NCBI RefSeq assembly: GCF_040712315.1
Contig: NC_134020.1
Location: 53,305,751 to 53,369,750, forward strand
Direction of reading: 5' to 3'
Origin: Castanea sativa
Taxonomy: Eukaryota > Streptophyta > Magnoliopsida > Fagales > Fagaceae
Length of the DNA: 64,000 bases
The position numbers were made by a program, and so were the translations under genes. The notes below the pieces were generated by a model. That model was not told where the DNA came from, did no database searches, and saw nothing but the letters and a program-made list of their open reading frames with translations. Shown one piece after another: positions 1 through 10,259 of this stretch. Position 1 is the first letter of the stretch; each line of letters starts with the position of its first letter.

Positions 1-336
1 GTAACGGGGGACTTAGGCTTAGGCCTAGGTGGCCTACATGTTGGATAGCTCTTGCCCATCACAAACACCACTTTTATCTTCCACGACTCACAACCTATCA
101 ATTCAACAAGTTTTAAAAGAAGTTGTGTCACTAGACTTATTCTACTTATTATTTATATGACCATACTATAATTTTGGTCATTCCTTAAATATTTCTCATT
201 GTTTCAATTTCATCCACTTTAAGTTAGGAGGAGTGGGTTTGAGTTTTTCCATTGTTGTGTTTCTTTGTTCTCTGTTGGATGGTTATAAAAATTAGACTAA
301 AGTACATTTTTCGCCCTTAAAGTTTGGAGTTGTTTT

Positions 337-964
337 TGTTGGAAATATTACACAAAGTAATAATGGAGGAACAAAGTTAAGACAAAAGATAAATAGAAAA
401 TAGAGAACTTGGAGGCACAATATTATTTTCCTTAGACAATATTTGCCCCCCACACTATTGTTGCTAAAGGATTATCGCAAATTTGTCCATAAGATACAAC
501 AAAGATGTTAGGTTCTATAGATAGCAATTTTGGAACATAAGCCTCTCTTTATACCCATACGGTTAAATTTCATCAAAAGGCACATATGGAGAGTTAAAAC
601 GTTTCATAAAACCGTTAATAAGGCTTGAAACCTCTTCAACCTTTCTGAACAGTTACTAAAAAATTCTACAGAAAATCTCGTTTCACGATTTTCGATCAGT
701 TGAAAATTACTTTCGATCGATTGAGTGCTCTTTTCATTCAGTAGAACAGGAATCAAACATCGATCAAGACATCTAGAGACTCTAGGATTATTTTCTTACC
801 ATTTTCGATCGTTCGAGCCCAAGCTTTGACCGATCGAAAATGCTGTATTTCGAATTTTCATTTAGAAAATTCTAGAACTTGAATTTTCATTTTATGAAAC
901 AATATTCTCTAAACTCAAATATCATTATTACAATCTATCATTGTATATACCAATATATACAACA
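337..964. mobile_element. Solo LTR-like insertion, about 628 bp
   Basis: The segment starts TGTTGGAAAT and ends ATATACAACA, so it has inverted TGTTG/CAACA termini as in plant LTRs. It is absent from the duplicate block, where the flanks join directly at about 25,825. No coding sequence, primer-binding site or second LTR is present, so a solo LTR is the simplest reading. The flanks are T-rich and no clean target duplication can be picked out. Confidence 0.65.
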
Positions 965-1402
965 ATTTCATTTTTTATTTTTACATCAAAATTTTCATTT
1001 GACCCCTTCATGTTTGATTATGTTTTCATTTGACTCTATCAACTATTTCTATTAGAAGTCTGACCAGTGTCCTACATGGATGACAAGATCAATATGAAAA
1101 TAGAATCAAACATGTAAGGCCAAAATGAAAATTTTAAAACATAAGAGGCTAAAATGAAAATAACCCAAACTTTAATAACTAAAGAAAAAAGAAAACTTTA
1201 ATATGAAAATTGAGTTGGGAGGAGTGGGCTATGGGATAAATGGTAGAGGACATTCATAAGTGAACGGGCGAAAAATAAAATTCTATTGAATCTATTAAAA
1301 AAAGGTAAATAATTGATAATGTGAGACTGCAAAGCACATTTAAAATTACATCTATTTTCTTCTCCCAAAAAAAATTCCATCTATTTCAATGAATGGGTCT
1401 GC

Positions 1403-1984
1403 ATAAGGGTGTTCACCAAACCGCATAAACTGCATAAACAGCAAAATCGTACCAAAATCGCACGCAAAATGACATAACCGCACCGCAAGTAATAGTGCAC
1501 CGCACCGCACCACACCACACCGCACCGCATGGTGCAATGAGGTTTGCGGTTTTACAATAAGAAAACCGCACAAACCGCACCGCGCCGCACCCTCTCTATA
1601 TATTAATATATTTAATTATTTTTAATATTAAATATATTATTAATAGTTTAATAACCATAGTTTTCAACAACAACAAAAAGTTTGATAACCCTAGCAAGTG
1701 TTAATTAGGAAAGCCAGCCCAAAATAAAGAAAAACTAGCTCAATAGTTTAAAACTTGGACCAAAACAAAGAGAAAAAAATTAGTTTTGGGCTGGGTAGAA
1801 AAAGCCCAAAATTTGAAAAATATACAGACTTCAAATCATTCAAACTGCATCGTATACACCGCACCGCATATGTGACTGCAAAAATGAGATGCGGTGCGGT
1901 TATGGTTTTGACTAAACTTTAAACCGCACCGCACCGTACATGTGACCGCAAAAATAAGGTGCGGTGTATTTATGGTTTTAGCTA
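1403..1984. mobile_element. Truncated hAT-like element rich in GCACCGCACCGC
   Basis: This insertion is present only in copy 1 of the block. It begins AAGGGTGTTCACCAAACCGC and is full of short GC-rich words (ACCGCACCGC and its complement GGTGCGGT) at both ends, around 1,490-1,590 and 1,855-1,965, with an AT-rich middle. Internal inverted similarity and the GGGTGTTCACC start are typical of plant hAT-type non-autonomous elements. The right terminus lacks the matching inverted end, so it looks truncated. The family assignment is inference. Confidence 0.5.
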
Positions 1985-2405
1985 ATGGACTTCAAAATCC
2001 CAGTCGTTTTGATGGATCTTCTTAGATTCCTTCCCTAATGGGTTGCTTGAGGTCCTTAGGTCTGATATCAAAAGCCTTATGATGACTACAAACTTGACAA
2101 CAATCTCATTATTTAATACAATAATAGTGGAATATTATAGCACAGTCTTAAGACTCTAGCTATTTGATATTTCAGCTTAAAGCCCATTCTCCAGAAGATG
2201 AAATGGTAGTGTGTTAGTCCTATTGCAAAGCTTACTGGAACTAGTTACTCATTCTTTCAAACAAGTTGTGATGAAGACAATAATTACAATCTTACACATA
2301 TGCACAATGTTTGAGCTTTTTATATATTTCAAAAAAAAGAAAAAAAAAGAAAAAGAAAAAAGGAAGGAATGAAAACCACAAAGAAATGGTATGATGAGAG
2401 AGAAA

Positions 2406-2512
2406 TGGGGTCGTCTTTGTAGGTGAGAATCTTGCAAAATGAACTGAGAGGAAGAGTAACACGTCGGGTGTGGCGTCAGCCAAACCGCCTTCGATGCTTA
2501 AGTCAGTAAGGG
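2406..2512 (-). repeat. 3' LTR remnant of the Tat element
   Basis: About 105 bp matches 9,874-9,978 in the 5' LTR, including the shared run ggcgtcagccaaaccgcc and the cttaagtcagtaaggg motif. Similarity stops abruptly at about 2,512, so the LTR is truncated on its internal side and probably on its outer side too. Confidence 0.75.
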
Positions 2513-2546
2513 GTTTTACTTCTACTAAAGGAAAATTTTCTTGTAG

Positions 2547-3082
2547 GCTTTGGGGGAATCTCTGTTCGTCTCTGGGAAGCTCCTGGACATAGAGAGGAAG
2601 GTGGCCACATCTAAGCCCTTGGTCAAGTCCTTATCTGCTAAGAATGAGATGTTGAAAAAAAAGGTTATTCTTATTGCCAAAGCTAAAAACGACAAGGAGA
2701 GTGTGGTGACCTTGGAGAAAAGCCTGCAAGTGGAGAAGGACTTTTGCAAGCTGAAGGACAAGCAGATTAGTGACCTTGAGCTGAAACTACAGAATGTTGG
2801 AGCCGCGGCCGTACAAGACTTCAAAGACTTTGATGAGCATTTTGATGACTTGTGCAAGTACTACATGGAGGGCTTCAATCTCCTTGTAAAATGGATGGCC
2901 AAGCATCGTCCTGACTTAGACCTTTCTACTTAGTTGTTGGCGATGTTGAGAAGGAGCTCATGACTGATCGTCCTTTTGAGGTTACAGCGAAGAATGTGAT
3001 GGAGGAAGCCACAGACGCTGCCGAAGTGATGGAGGAGGCCACAATTACGACCCTTGCTGACCCTGTCCCCGATGACCAGTAA
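2547..3082 (+). pseudogene. Antisense ORF of the Tat element: coiled-coil C-terminal exon, decayed
   Basis: This ORF runs opposite to gag-pol. It starts just after a good 3' splice site (ttttcttgtag at 2,536-2,546) and has no ATG, so it is probably a terminal exon. The first part (to 2,933) is a lysine/glutamate-rich coiled coil ending in an acidic-aromatic block with the words YYMEGFNLLVKWMAKHRPDL. A TAG at 2,931-2,933 and a frame change interrupt it. The following frame (GDVEKELMTDRP onward) stays open to a TAA at 3,080-3,082 and reads as the expected acidic tail. I recall similar domains as the extra antisense ORF of plant Tat elements. No biochemical role is known to me. The exon and frameshift reading is inference. 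Confidence 0.6.
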
Positions 3083-3269
3083 CTTTACTTTTTTTTTTCT
3101 TTTTCTCTTTATTTCCTTGCAAGGCAAGAACAATATTTTTCTTTGGGCCGGTTGTTTTGGGCAACTAAAAAATTCTTTTGGGCCCGTTGTTTTTGGGCAA
3201 TTAAACAATTCCTTCAACGATGATGGACAAGGTTATGGATTTCCTGCTTTTAGTTGTAGTAACTAAATC

Positions 3270-4250
3270 TTGTATACTTTGACAACCTTGTGTGACGATG
3301 TTAGTTGTGCTGGGACAACTTTTATTTTTAGCTCGTATTTGAACAGCTTTTTCGTACTTAACCTGCATTTGAACAGTTTTTTGTTGAGTTAGGCTTGAAT
3401 GACGATGTTAGTTGTGTTCGAACAACTTAACATTTTTTAGCTGTGTTTGAACAGCTTTTTGTTTAACCATGTTTGAATGACGATGTTAGTTGTATTTGAA
3501 CAACTTAGTATTTTTTTAGCTGTGTTTAAACAGCTTTTTATTGAGTCATGTTTGAATGACAATAGTAGTTATGTTTGAACAACTTAGTGCTTTTCAGCTG
3601 TGTTTGAACAACGTTTTATTGAGTCATGTTTGAATGACAATGGTAGTTGTGTTTGAACAACTTAGTATTTTTTAGCTATGTTTAAACAACGTTTTATTGA
3701 GTCATGTTTGAATGATAATGTCAGTTGTGTTTGAACAACTTCGTATTTCTTTAGCTGTGTTTGAACAGCATTTTGTTGAGTCATGTTTGAATGATGATAT
3801 TAGTTGTGTTTGAACAAATTTGTATTTTTTAGCTGTGTTTGAACAGTGTTTTATTGAGTCATGTTTGAATGACGGTCTTAGTTATGTTTGAACAACTTTG
3901 TATTTTTTTAATTGTGTTTGAACAGCGTTTTATTGAGCCATTCTTTGTATTTTTTTAGCTGTGTTTGAACAGCATTTTATTGAGTCATATTTGAATGACG
4001 ATCTTAGTTGTGTTTGAACAACTTAGTATTTTTTAGCAGTGTTTGAGTATCTTTTTGTTGAGTCATGTTTGAATGGCGACCTTAGTCGTATTTGAACAAC
4101 TTAGTATTTTTTTTAGTTGTGTTTGAACAGCTTTTTATTGAGTCATGTTTGAATGACGATCTTAGTTGTTTTTGAACAACTTAGTATTTTTTAGCAATAT
4201 TTGAACAGCTTTTTATTGAGTCATGTTTGAATGACGATCTTGTACTTTAC
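3270..4250. repeat. Tandem repeats of about 80 bp in the Tat 3' untranslated region
   Basis: Roughly a dozen degenerate units of about 80 bp alternate the phrases gttagttgtgtttgaacaac, ttagctgtgtttgaacagc and gagtcatgtttgaatgac. They lie between the integrase end and the antisense ORF. Minisatellites at this place are characteristic of Tat-lineage retrotransposons. Confidence 0.9.
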
Positions 4251-4752
4251 TCATGACTTAGAGTCATGGTATTGGAGTGTCTTCTAGGTTAACCATTTTT
4301 TTTTTGTTTTGTCTTGAATGACAATTATATTGGTTGCGTATCAAAATCTTCAATGGCTATGATGCCGTTGACTGTGCGTGAATAGCTTTTGATTTGAAAT
4401 TTCAATGACAGAGATCCTTAAGACATCTCCCAAGGACGACTCCTAAGTGTTGCACATATTTGGATAGTGATAGATCATGGGTAATCATTGACAAATACGT
4501 ATTGTACATGGCAAATCATGGATAATCATTGATAAATACGCATGGATAATGCTTTCATGTATAATTGATCTTATAAATGATGAAAGTAATGTTTGTCATA
4601 CTTACTGATGTGCAGATTAGGCAACTTGAAATGTAGAGCATTCTTTACTGGTAGTATTCTATGGTCCATTGTCGAGGCAGCTCCTGGTCGTCTAAAGACT
4701 TCAGGTAGTAGGAGCCTTCTCTAGAATGACGGATTGCCTCGTGGGGGCCTTC

Positions 4753-5733
4753 CTAGGCTGGTCTAAGTTTTCCTTGGGATAGGTCCTTTGTTTCCTGTGA
4801 TACCTTCTTAAGTACGAGGTCTCTTGTGCTGAACCTTCTCACCTTAACCTTTCTGTTATAGTATCTAGCCATTGCTTCCTTGTGTTTGGCCATTCGCTTC
4901 ATAGCTTCTTCTCTGACTTCGTCAATTAGGTCCAAATTACTGTTAAGCTCTTGCTAATTTTTCTGGTCTTCATATGTTTTGACTCGGTAGCTCATCAGTC
5001 CTACTTCCACCAGTATGACGACCTCATTGCCAAATGTCAGTCTGAATGGTGTTTCTTCTTTTGGAACTCTTGTGGTTGTCCTATATGCTCAAAGGACATT
5101 TTGTACTTCTTCAGGCCATGCCCCCTTTGCCCCCTCAAGCCTTGTTTTAATAATTTTGAGCAAGCTTCTATTCATCACTTCTATCTGGCCGTTGGCTTGA
5201 GGGTGTCTTGGAGAAGAATAGTGATTCTTGACTCTTAAGTCTTGGCAAATTTTTTGAAACTTGAGGTTGTCAAATTGCTTTCCATTGTCTGATATTATGA
5301 CATGTGGGACTCCAAACCTGCAAATGATGTTTTTCCACACAAAGTTTGTGACTTTAGCCTCTGTTATTGTCATCACTAGCTTTGCTTCCACCCATTTTGT
5401 GAAGTAATCAATTGCGACTATTAAAAATCTAAGGGAATGAACCTATAATATCAATTCCCCATGGGGCAAAGGGCCATGGCGAGGAGATGGGTGTCATTGT
5501 CTCTCCTAGCCTTGTCTAGACATTCGCGAAGCGTTGACACTTATCGCATGTTCTGACGATGTTGTATGCGTCTTTCTGTAGGGTTGGCCAGTAATATCCT
5601 TCTCTGAGCGCCTTTCCTACTAAGGATATTTCCCCAGCGTGGATTCCATAGGTTCCCTCATGTGTCTCACGGAGCACATAATCTACTTCTTCTAAACTGG
5701 CGCATCTTAGATATGGGAGTGAATACCCTCATC
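4753..5733 (-). pseudogene. Integrase domain of the Tat element, broken
   Basis: Integrase would insert the retrotransposon cDNA into the chromosome. The HHCC zinc-binding region lies near 5,520-5,680 and ends CDKCQRFAN. The catalytic core shows WGIDIIG (first Asp), IISDNGKQFDN (second Asp) and ANGQIEVMNR (Glu), so the D,D,E residues survive. A C-terminal piece with RYYNRKVKVRRF (4,753-4,935) is the tail found in this family. The frame is broken by stops at about 5,730, 5,520 and 5,450, by a frameshift around 5,400-5,440, and by a stop between core and tail. It is dead as a gene. Confidence 0.85.
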
Positions 5734-6345
5734 TATACAGCACGTCGTCAATAATGACGAAGCAAGCTACCCTGATATGTATCTTCCTTGCCTCCATCTT
5801 ATCTTTGGGGAGCCATCCTTCTTTCAAGTAACGAACGATGGGAATCATCCACTCGTCTTGCTCTTTTATCTTCATAACTTGCTCACCTTCTGTGCTTGAC
5901 TGCCCCCTTATTTCTACACATATTTTGGAGGTCGCATTGTAATCGTCCGACGAGACTAATCTTGCTAGAAAGTCAGCTTCTGAATTTTTAGCTCGAGGGA
6001 TTTGCACAAAGTCTAGACTATCAAAGTGTTGTGAGAGTTGTTGGACGATCTTTAAGTACTTCTGCATCCTTTCTTCTCTGGCTTCATAATCTCCCTTCAC
6101 TTGTCCAATTATTAGCTGAGAATCAGCTTAGAGGATAAGGTTCCTTGCTCCTAGAGCATTTGCTAGACTCGGCCCTGTTAGCAACTCTTCATACTCCGCC
6201 TCTTTATTTGTTGCTATGAACTGCAACCTAACTGGATACTTCAGTGTTTCTCCTTCTGGAGGTATAAGAACTACTCATGCTCCTCTCACTTTCTTCGTGG
6301 CTGAACCATCTATTTGGACCATCCATATTTCCATGGGGGGGTCTT
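5734..6345 (-). pseudogene. Second (Tat-type) RNase H domain, broken
   Basis: After the usual RNase H there is a second RNase H-like domain. It opens with MVQIDGSATK (first acidic residue), has NKEAEYEELL and ADSQLIIGQVKG (further acidic residues), and ends PRAKNSEADFLARL. This archaeal-type RNase H is the mark of the Tat lineage and is why I place the element there. Stops occur near 6,275 and 6,128. A linker of about 80 residues leads to the integrase. Confidence 0.8.
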
Positions 6346-7669
6346 CTTCCTTGCAGGGGTAAGTGAATTCTACAATGAAGTCTACCAGTACTTAGGCTTT
6401 GATTGCTACTCGAGGCCGATATTCAATGTCAAATTGGCCTAATTCAATTGCCCATTGAATGAGTCATCCTGCTGCATCTATCTTGTTCATCGTCTTTCTT
6501 ATGGGCTGGTTTGTCATGATGACAACGGGGTGTACTTGGAAATAAGGACGGTGCTTTCTGAAGGTGACCAATAATGCGAAAGCTATCTTCTCCATCCTTA
6601 GGTAACTTGCTTCTACTCCTTGGAATGCTTGACTGGTACAATAAACTAGCTTCTGAACGTTCCCTTCTTCTCTGATCAATGCTGAACTTACTGCAGTATT
6701 GGATATTGCTAAGTAGAGGAACAAATTCTCTCCCATCACTAAGTGGCTTAATAGAGGTAGTTTCGTCAAGTACTCCTTTAACTTGGCAAGAGCTTCCTCG
6801 CATTCGTCATTCCATTGAAAGGCTTTTTTCAATACCTTGAAGAATGGCATGCACTTGCCTATTGCCCTAGAGACGAATCTATTTAGGGCTTCAACTTTCC
6901 CTGTCAAGTTTTATACCTCCTTCACTGTTTTTCATGATTTGACCTCGATTATTGCTTTTACTTTGTCTGAATTTGCCTCTATTTCTCGTTGGGACACCAT
7001 GAATCCCAAGAATTTTCCTGAAGTAACAGCAAAAACACATTTTGCAGGGTTGAATTTCATATTGTACTTACGTAGTGTGTTGAAGGTTTCTTTGAGATTA
7101 TCCAAGTGGTTGGCTTTTTTCTTACTTTTCACCAGCATATCATCCACGTATACCTCTACCTTCCTTCCAATCTGGTGAGAGAACATACGGTTCACCAATC
7201 TTTGGTAGGTGGCTCCTGCGTTCTTCAGTCCAAAGGGCATAACCTTGTAGCAGTATAACCCTTGGCTAGTGACGAACGAGGTATTCTCTTGATTGTCTTC
7301 ATCCATAAGAATCTAGTTGTAACCAGAGCATGCATCCATGAAACTCAATAGCTTGTGTCCAGTAGTTGAGTCTACCAGCTGGTCAATTCTTGGCAAGGGG
7401 AAGCTGTCTTTTAGGCAGGCCTTATTCAGGTCTGTGAAGTCAACACACATTCTCCCCTTAACGTTGCTCTTTTTTACCATGACCACGTTTGCTAGCCAAT
7501 CTAGGTAGAAGTCTTCCCTAATGAAATTAGCTTCTAGTAACTTCTCTACTTCTTCAGTTACAGCTTTGTTTCGTTCTAGTGCAAATATTCTCTGTTTTTG
7601 CTGTACAGGTTTGCATTCTAGGTTAACGTTGAGACGATGTTGTATGATCTTCCTATTAATCCCGAGCAT
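6346..7669 (-). pseudogene. Reverse transcriptase plus first RNase H, broken
   Basis: The reverse transcriptase shows [14 protein letters not shown], the primer-grip-side [11 protein letters not shown], the MPFGLKNAGATYQR block and an intact YVDDMLVKS catalytic motif (around 7,130-7,150). RNase H follows (6,464-6,907) with LYLAISNTAVSSALIREE and the C-terminal phrase WAIELGQFDIEYRPR. It would copy the element RNA into DNA. Stops interrupt at about 7,315, 6,945, 6,915, 6,466 and 6,390. Nearly all of them are TAA, TAG or TGA where relatives have CAA, CAG or CGA. Confidence 0.88.
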
Positions 7670-7696
7670 ATCCTCATGTTTCCAAGCAAAGACATC

Positions 7697-8454
7697 TTAG
7701 TTTGCCCTAAAGAAGGAGATCATTTTCTCTTTCTCTAAAGCTGGGAGTGCTGTTCTAATCTTCAATACCTTCATCAAATCTCTTGGGACGGTCTCAACTT
7801 CTTGTGGTGTTTCTAACAGTTCAGAAATGGGTTCTGGTTCATTGATCACCCATGTGTAGTTCTCTCCCGATGTTAGGGTAGCTTGATAGCACTCTCTTGC
7901 CAAATTTTGGTCTCCTCTGATTTCTCCTACTTCATGGGCTGTTGGAAACTTCACCTTCAAGTGATATGTTGACGTCACTACTTTTAGTCTATTGAATGCA
8001 GGTCTTCCCAAGATGATGTTGTATGTTAAGGGCAATCAACTATGAGGAAATCAATTTCCTTGGTGACTTGTGCTGGGTAAGTTCCTACGATCACAGTTAG
8101 AGTAACAATGCCTCTAGGGACGATTCTATCCCCTGTGAAGCTTACCAAAGGTGAGGTGAAAGACCTGATCCTTTTCTTATTCAACTTCATCTGCTGAAAC
8201 GCAATCAAGTAGACAATATCTGCTGGGCTTCCATTATCAATGAGCACTTGGTGAATGTTGAATTCTTCTACTCTGAGCATGATTACCAGCGGATCGTCAT
8301 AGGGTTGCCTGATGCTGTGACTGTCTCTCTCAAAGAAGACAATATCAGGCTCATCATTCTTTGGCATCTTCATTGGAGGGACCCACGAATGGATGCTATT
8401 TATTTCTCTCCCCTGTGCTTTTTTAAGGGACTTCAGCGTTCCGCCTACTTTCAA
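7697..8454 (-). pseudogene. Aspartic protease region of the Tat polyprotein, frameshifted
   Basis: The retropepsin motif reads LIDNGSPADIVYL, where DSGSSADI is usual, so the catalytic Asp is kept. The second half has the family phrase TYNIILGRPAFNRL. The two halves lie in different frames that meet at 8,026-8,035, which indicates a small indel. The protease would release mature proteins from the polyprotein. Confidence 0.82.
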
Positions 8455-8479
8455 TTCTCCCTAAATCGTCTTTATTTCT

Positions 8480-9735
8480 CCTGAAAGAGGTTTGCTATCC
8501 CTTACCTCTGGAGTTCTATCCTGGTTGTCCTTCCATTGGTATCTGTATGGCTTCGTCTTTCTGACGTATTTCTGCAACTTTCCATGTCGGATTAAAGTTT
8601 TCATCTGGTCTTTCAAGTGCCTACACTCATTAGTACGATGCCCGAGGTCCTGGTGGAATCTACAATACTTGCTCTTGTCCCTTTTTTCTACTGGAGTGCT
8701 AATTGGCTTTGGCCATTGCAGGGAAGGATCGTCTTTTATCTACATAAGGACTTGCACAATTGGCATTATTAGAGGAGTGAAGTTGGAGAACTTGGGTTTC
8801 CTATCTGGAAGCTCCTTCTTTTTCCTTGTTGTTTTTTCCTTCGTTTCTCTTCCTTTTCCCTTTCATCTCCTTTGCGAGCACCGCATCCTCTACATTCATG
8901 TACTTCTGGGCTTTACGGAGTAACTTCGCTACTGTTTTTGGTGAACTTTTAGTGATTGAGAAGAAGAAATCTCCTGGTAACAATCCTGCTTAGAAGGTTG
9001 TTAGGATGACTTGATCTTCAGCTTCATCTACCTACAGTAGCTCCTTATTGAACCGAGTGATGTATTGCCTTAGTGATTCTCCTTCGGCTTGCTGAATGTT
9101 GAGAAGATGGCCAACTAACTTTTCGTGCCTTTGCCCCCCAATGAAATGACGAACAAAACTCTTCCTGAGTTGTTCAAAGTCTACAATGGTTCCTTGGGGT
9201 ATCTTGCTGAACCATACTCTGGCTGCTCCCTTCAGTGTTGTTAGGAATGCCCTACACATCACTTCATCTGGGGTCATCTACAATAGCATCAGCATCTTGA
9301 ATGATTCAATGTGATCCAAGGGATCTTTGGAACCGTCATATGACTCCAACTGTGGTAGACGGAATTTTGGTGGGAGGGGACGGTTCAAAACTTCAGTGGT
9401 GAAGGGTGAGTCTGTCCTTAGAATCATCCCATCTAGATTCTCTCCGCCTTTGTCCTTCATAGAACTTTTTAGTTCATCCACCTCCTTCCTCATGCTGCGG
9501 TGCTCATTCTCCATTCTAGTGGAATCTTCTCTTGAAGTTCTGTCTTGCCTATTGGCTTGAGAATTTGATTCTTCTTCATTTGGTTTTCACCTGTTCACCA
9601 ACGTTTTGCATTTCGAGACTCCATCATCTTTCGTAGCTCTTCATTCTAGCGAGTTAGCTCTTCCACATTAGCCAAGAGGGCTTGGATTTGTTGTTGTTGC
9701 TCAGCATCTAGTTGAGGTCTAGTTCTTGCTTCCAT
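8480..9735 (-). pseudogene. Gag of the Tat element, broken
   Basis: A likely gag start is the ATG at 9,733-9,735, just downstream of the leader, giving MEARTRPQLDAEQQQQ and a coiled stretch. The capsid-like domain follows with PLPPKFRLPQLESYDGSKDP and WFSKIPQGTIVDFEQLRKSF (9,278 to about 9,100). A C-terminal zinc-knuckle-like region reads KYCRFHQDLGHRTNECRHLK (about 8,600-8,680). At least three stops (near 9,277, 9,031 and 8,990) and frame changes inactivate it. Gag would form the particle that packages element RNA. Confidence 0.82.
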
Positions 9736-9814
9736 CTCGTACTTTGAGGAACTCTTTTGCCATTGGGAAAGATGACTTGAATGATTAGCGTTTCCCACAG
9801 ACGGTGCCAAATTG

Positions 9815-10259
9815 ATGATGCAAAAAATCAACAGTTGAGCTCCTCGTCGTAGCAAATGGATGATGCTATGAACGGGGTCGTCTCTGTAGGTAAGAATCCT
9901 ACAAAATGAATTGAGGGGAAGAGTAACATGCCGGTGTGGCGTCAGCCAAACCGCCTCCAATGCTTAAGTCAGTAAGGGAGAAAGATTCTAGAGAGAAAAC
10001 CAGTTGAGAGTGATTTCGTAGAGTATTTATGTATACCTTTAGCTTCTGTTGTCTTCTCTTTCATAGTTGTGTACCTCTTTAATGGGCAATGATGTACAGA
10101 ATCTTTGTCTGGAGATCACAACTCATTCTGTGACCGTTGCTCTGTCCGTTACACTTTGTCATCAATGTTCGTAATAAATGTGTAACATCTTCTCTGAGTG
10201 AATGACGATCCGCGTGTAATGACGATGGTAATGTTCTGCTTCATCATGTGGGTTTGGCA
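9815..10259 (-). repeat. 5' LTR of the Tat element, with adjacent priming region
   Basis: On the minus strand the LTR begins TGCCAAACCCACATG at 10,259. It contains a TATA-like TATACATAAATA near 10,030 and the CTGACTTAAGCATTGGAGG motif (about 9,950-9,975), and ends near TTTTTTGCATCA (about 9,816). Directly after it comes TTTGGCACCGTCTGTGGGAA, the conserved leader start of many plant gypsy elements and the likely primer-binding area. Boundaries are good to within a few bases. Confidence 0.7.

Larger units (their letters stand above)
1..2405. repeat. Duplicated block, copy 1 (partner at 25,486-28,615)
   Basis: The first 336 bases match 25,490-25,825 almost base for base, beginning with the same gggggacttaggcttagg run. 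The match resumes after each private insertion and runs to about 2,400. Private insertions here are an LTR (337-964) and a GC-rich hAT-like piece (about 1,403-1,984). Positions about 240-300 resemble the 5' flank of the RLP gene (compare 29,925-29,970), so the block may derive from the RLP cluster. I see no intact gene in it. The copy probably continues left of the window. Confidence 0.85.
2406..10259 (-). mobile_element. Decayed Ty3/gypsy retrotransposon, Tat lineage, with antisense ORF
   Basis: Read on the minus strand, the order is 5' LTR, leader, gag, aspartic protease, reverse transcriptase, RNase H, a second RNase H-like domain, integrase, a tandem-repeat region, an opposite-strand ORF and a short 3' LTR remnant. 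A second RNase H plus an antisense ORF and 3' tandem repeats point to the Tat (Ogre/Retand-like) lineage. The coding region holds about a dozen in-frame stops and several frameshifts, so it cannot make a polyprotein. The 3' LTR keeps only about 105 bp of the roughly 445 bp seen at the 5' end, and the flanks (agaaa and aggag) do not match as a target duplication. The outer limits are approximate. Confidence 0.85.

Noticed and set aside
3270..4250. Regular repeats that could suggest a CRISPR array
   Set aside because: Units are contiguous and degenerate with no unique spacers, in a plant retrotransposon 3' region.
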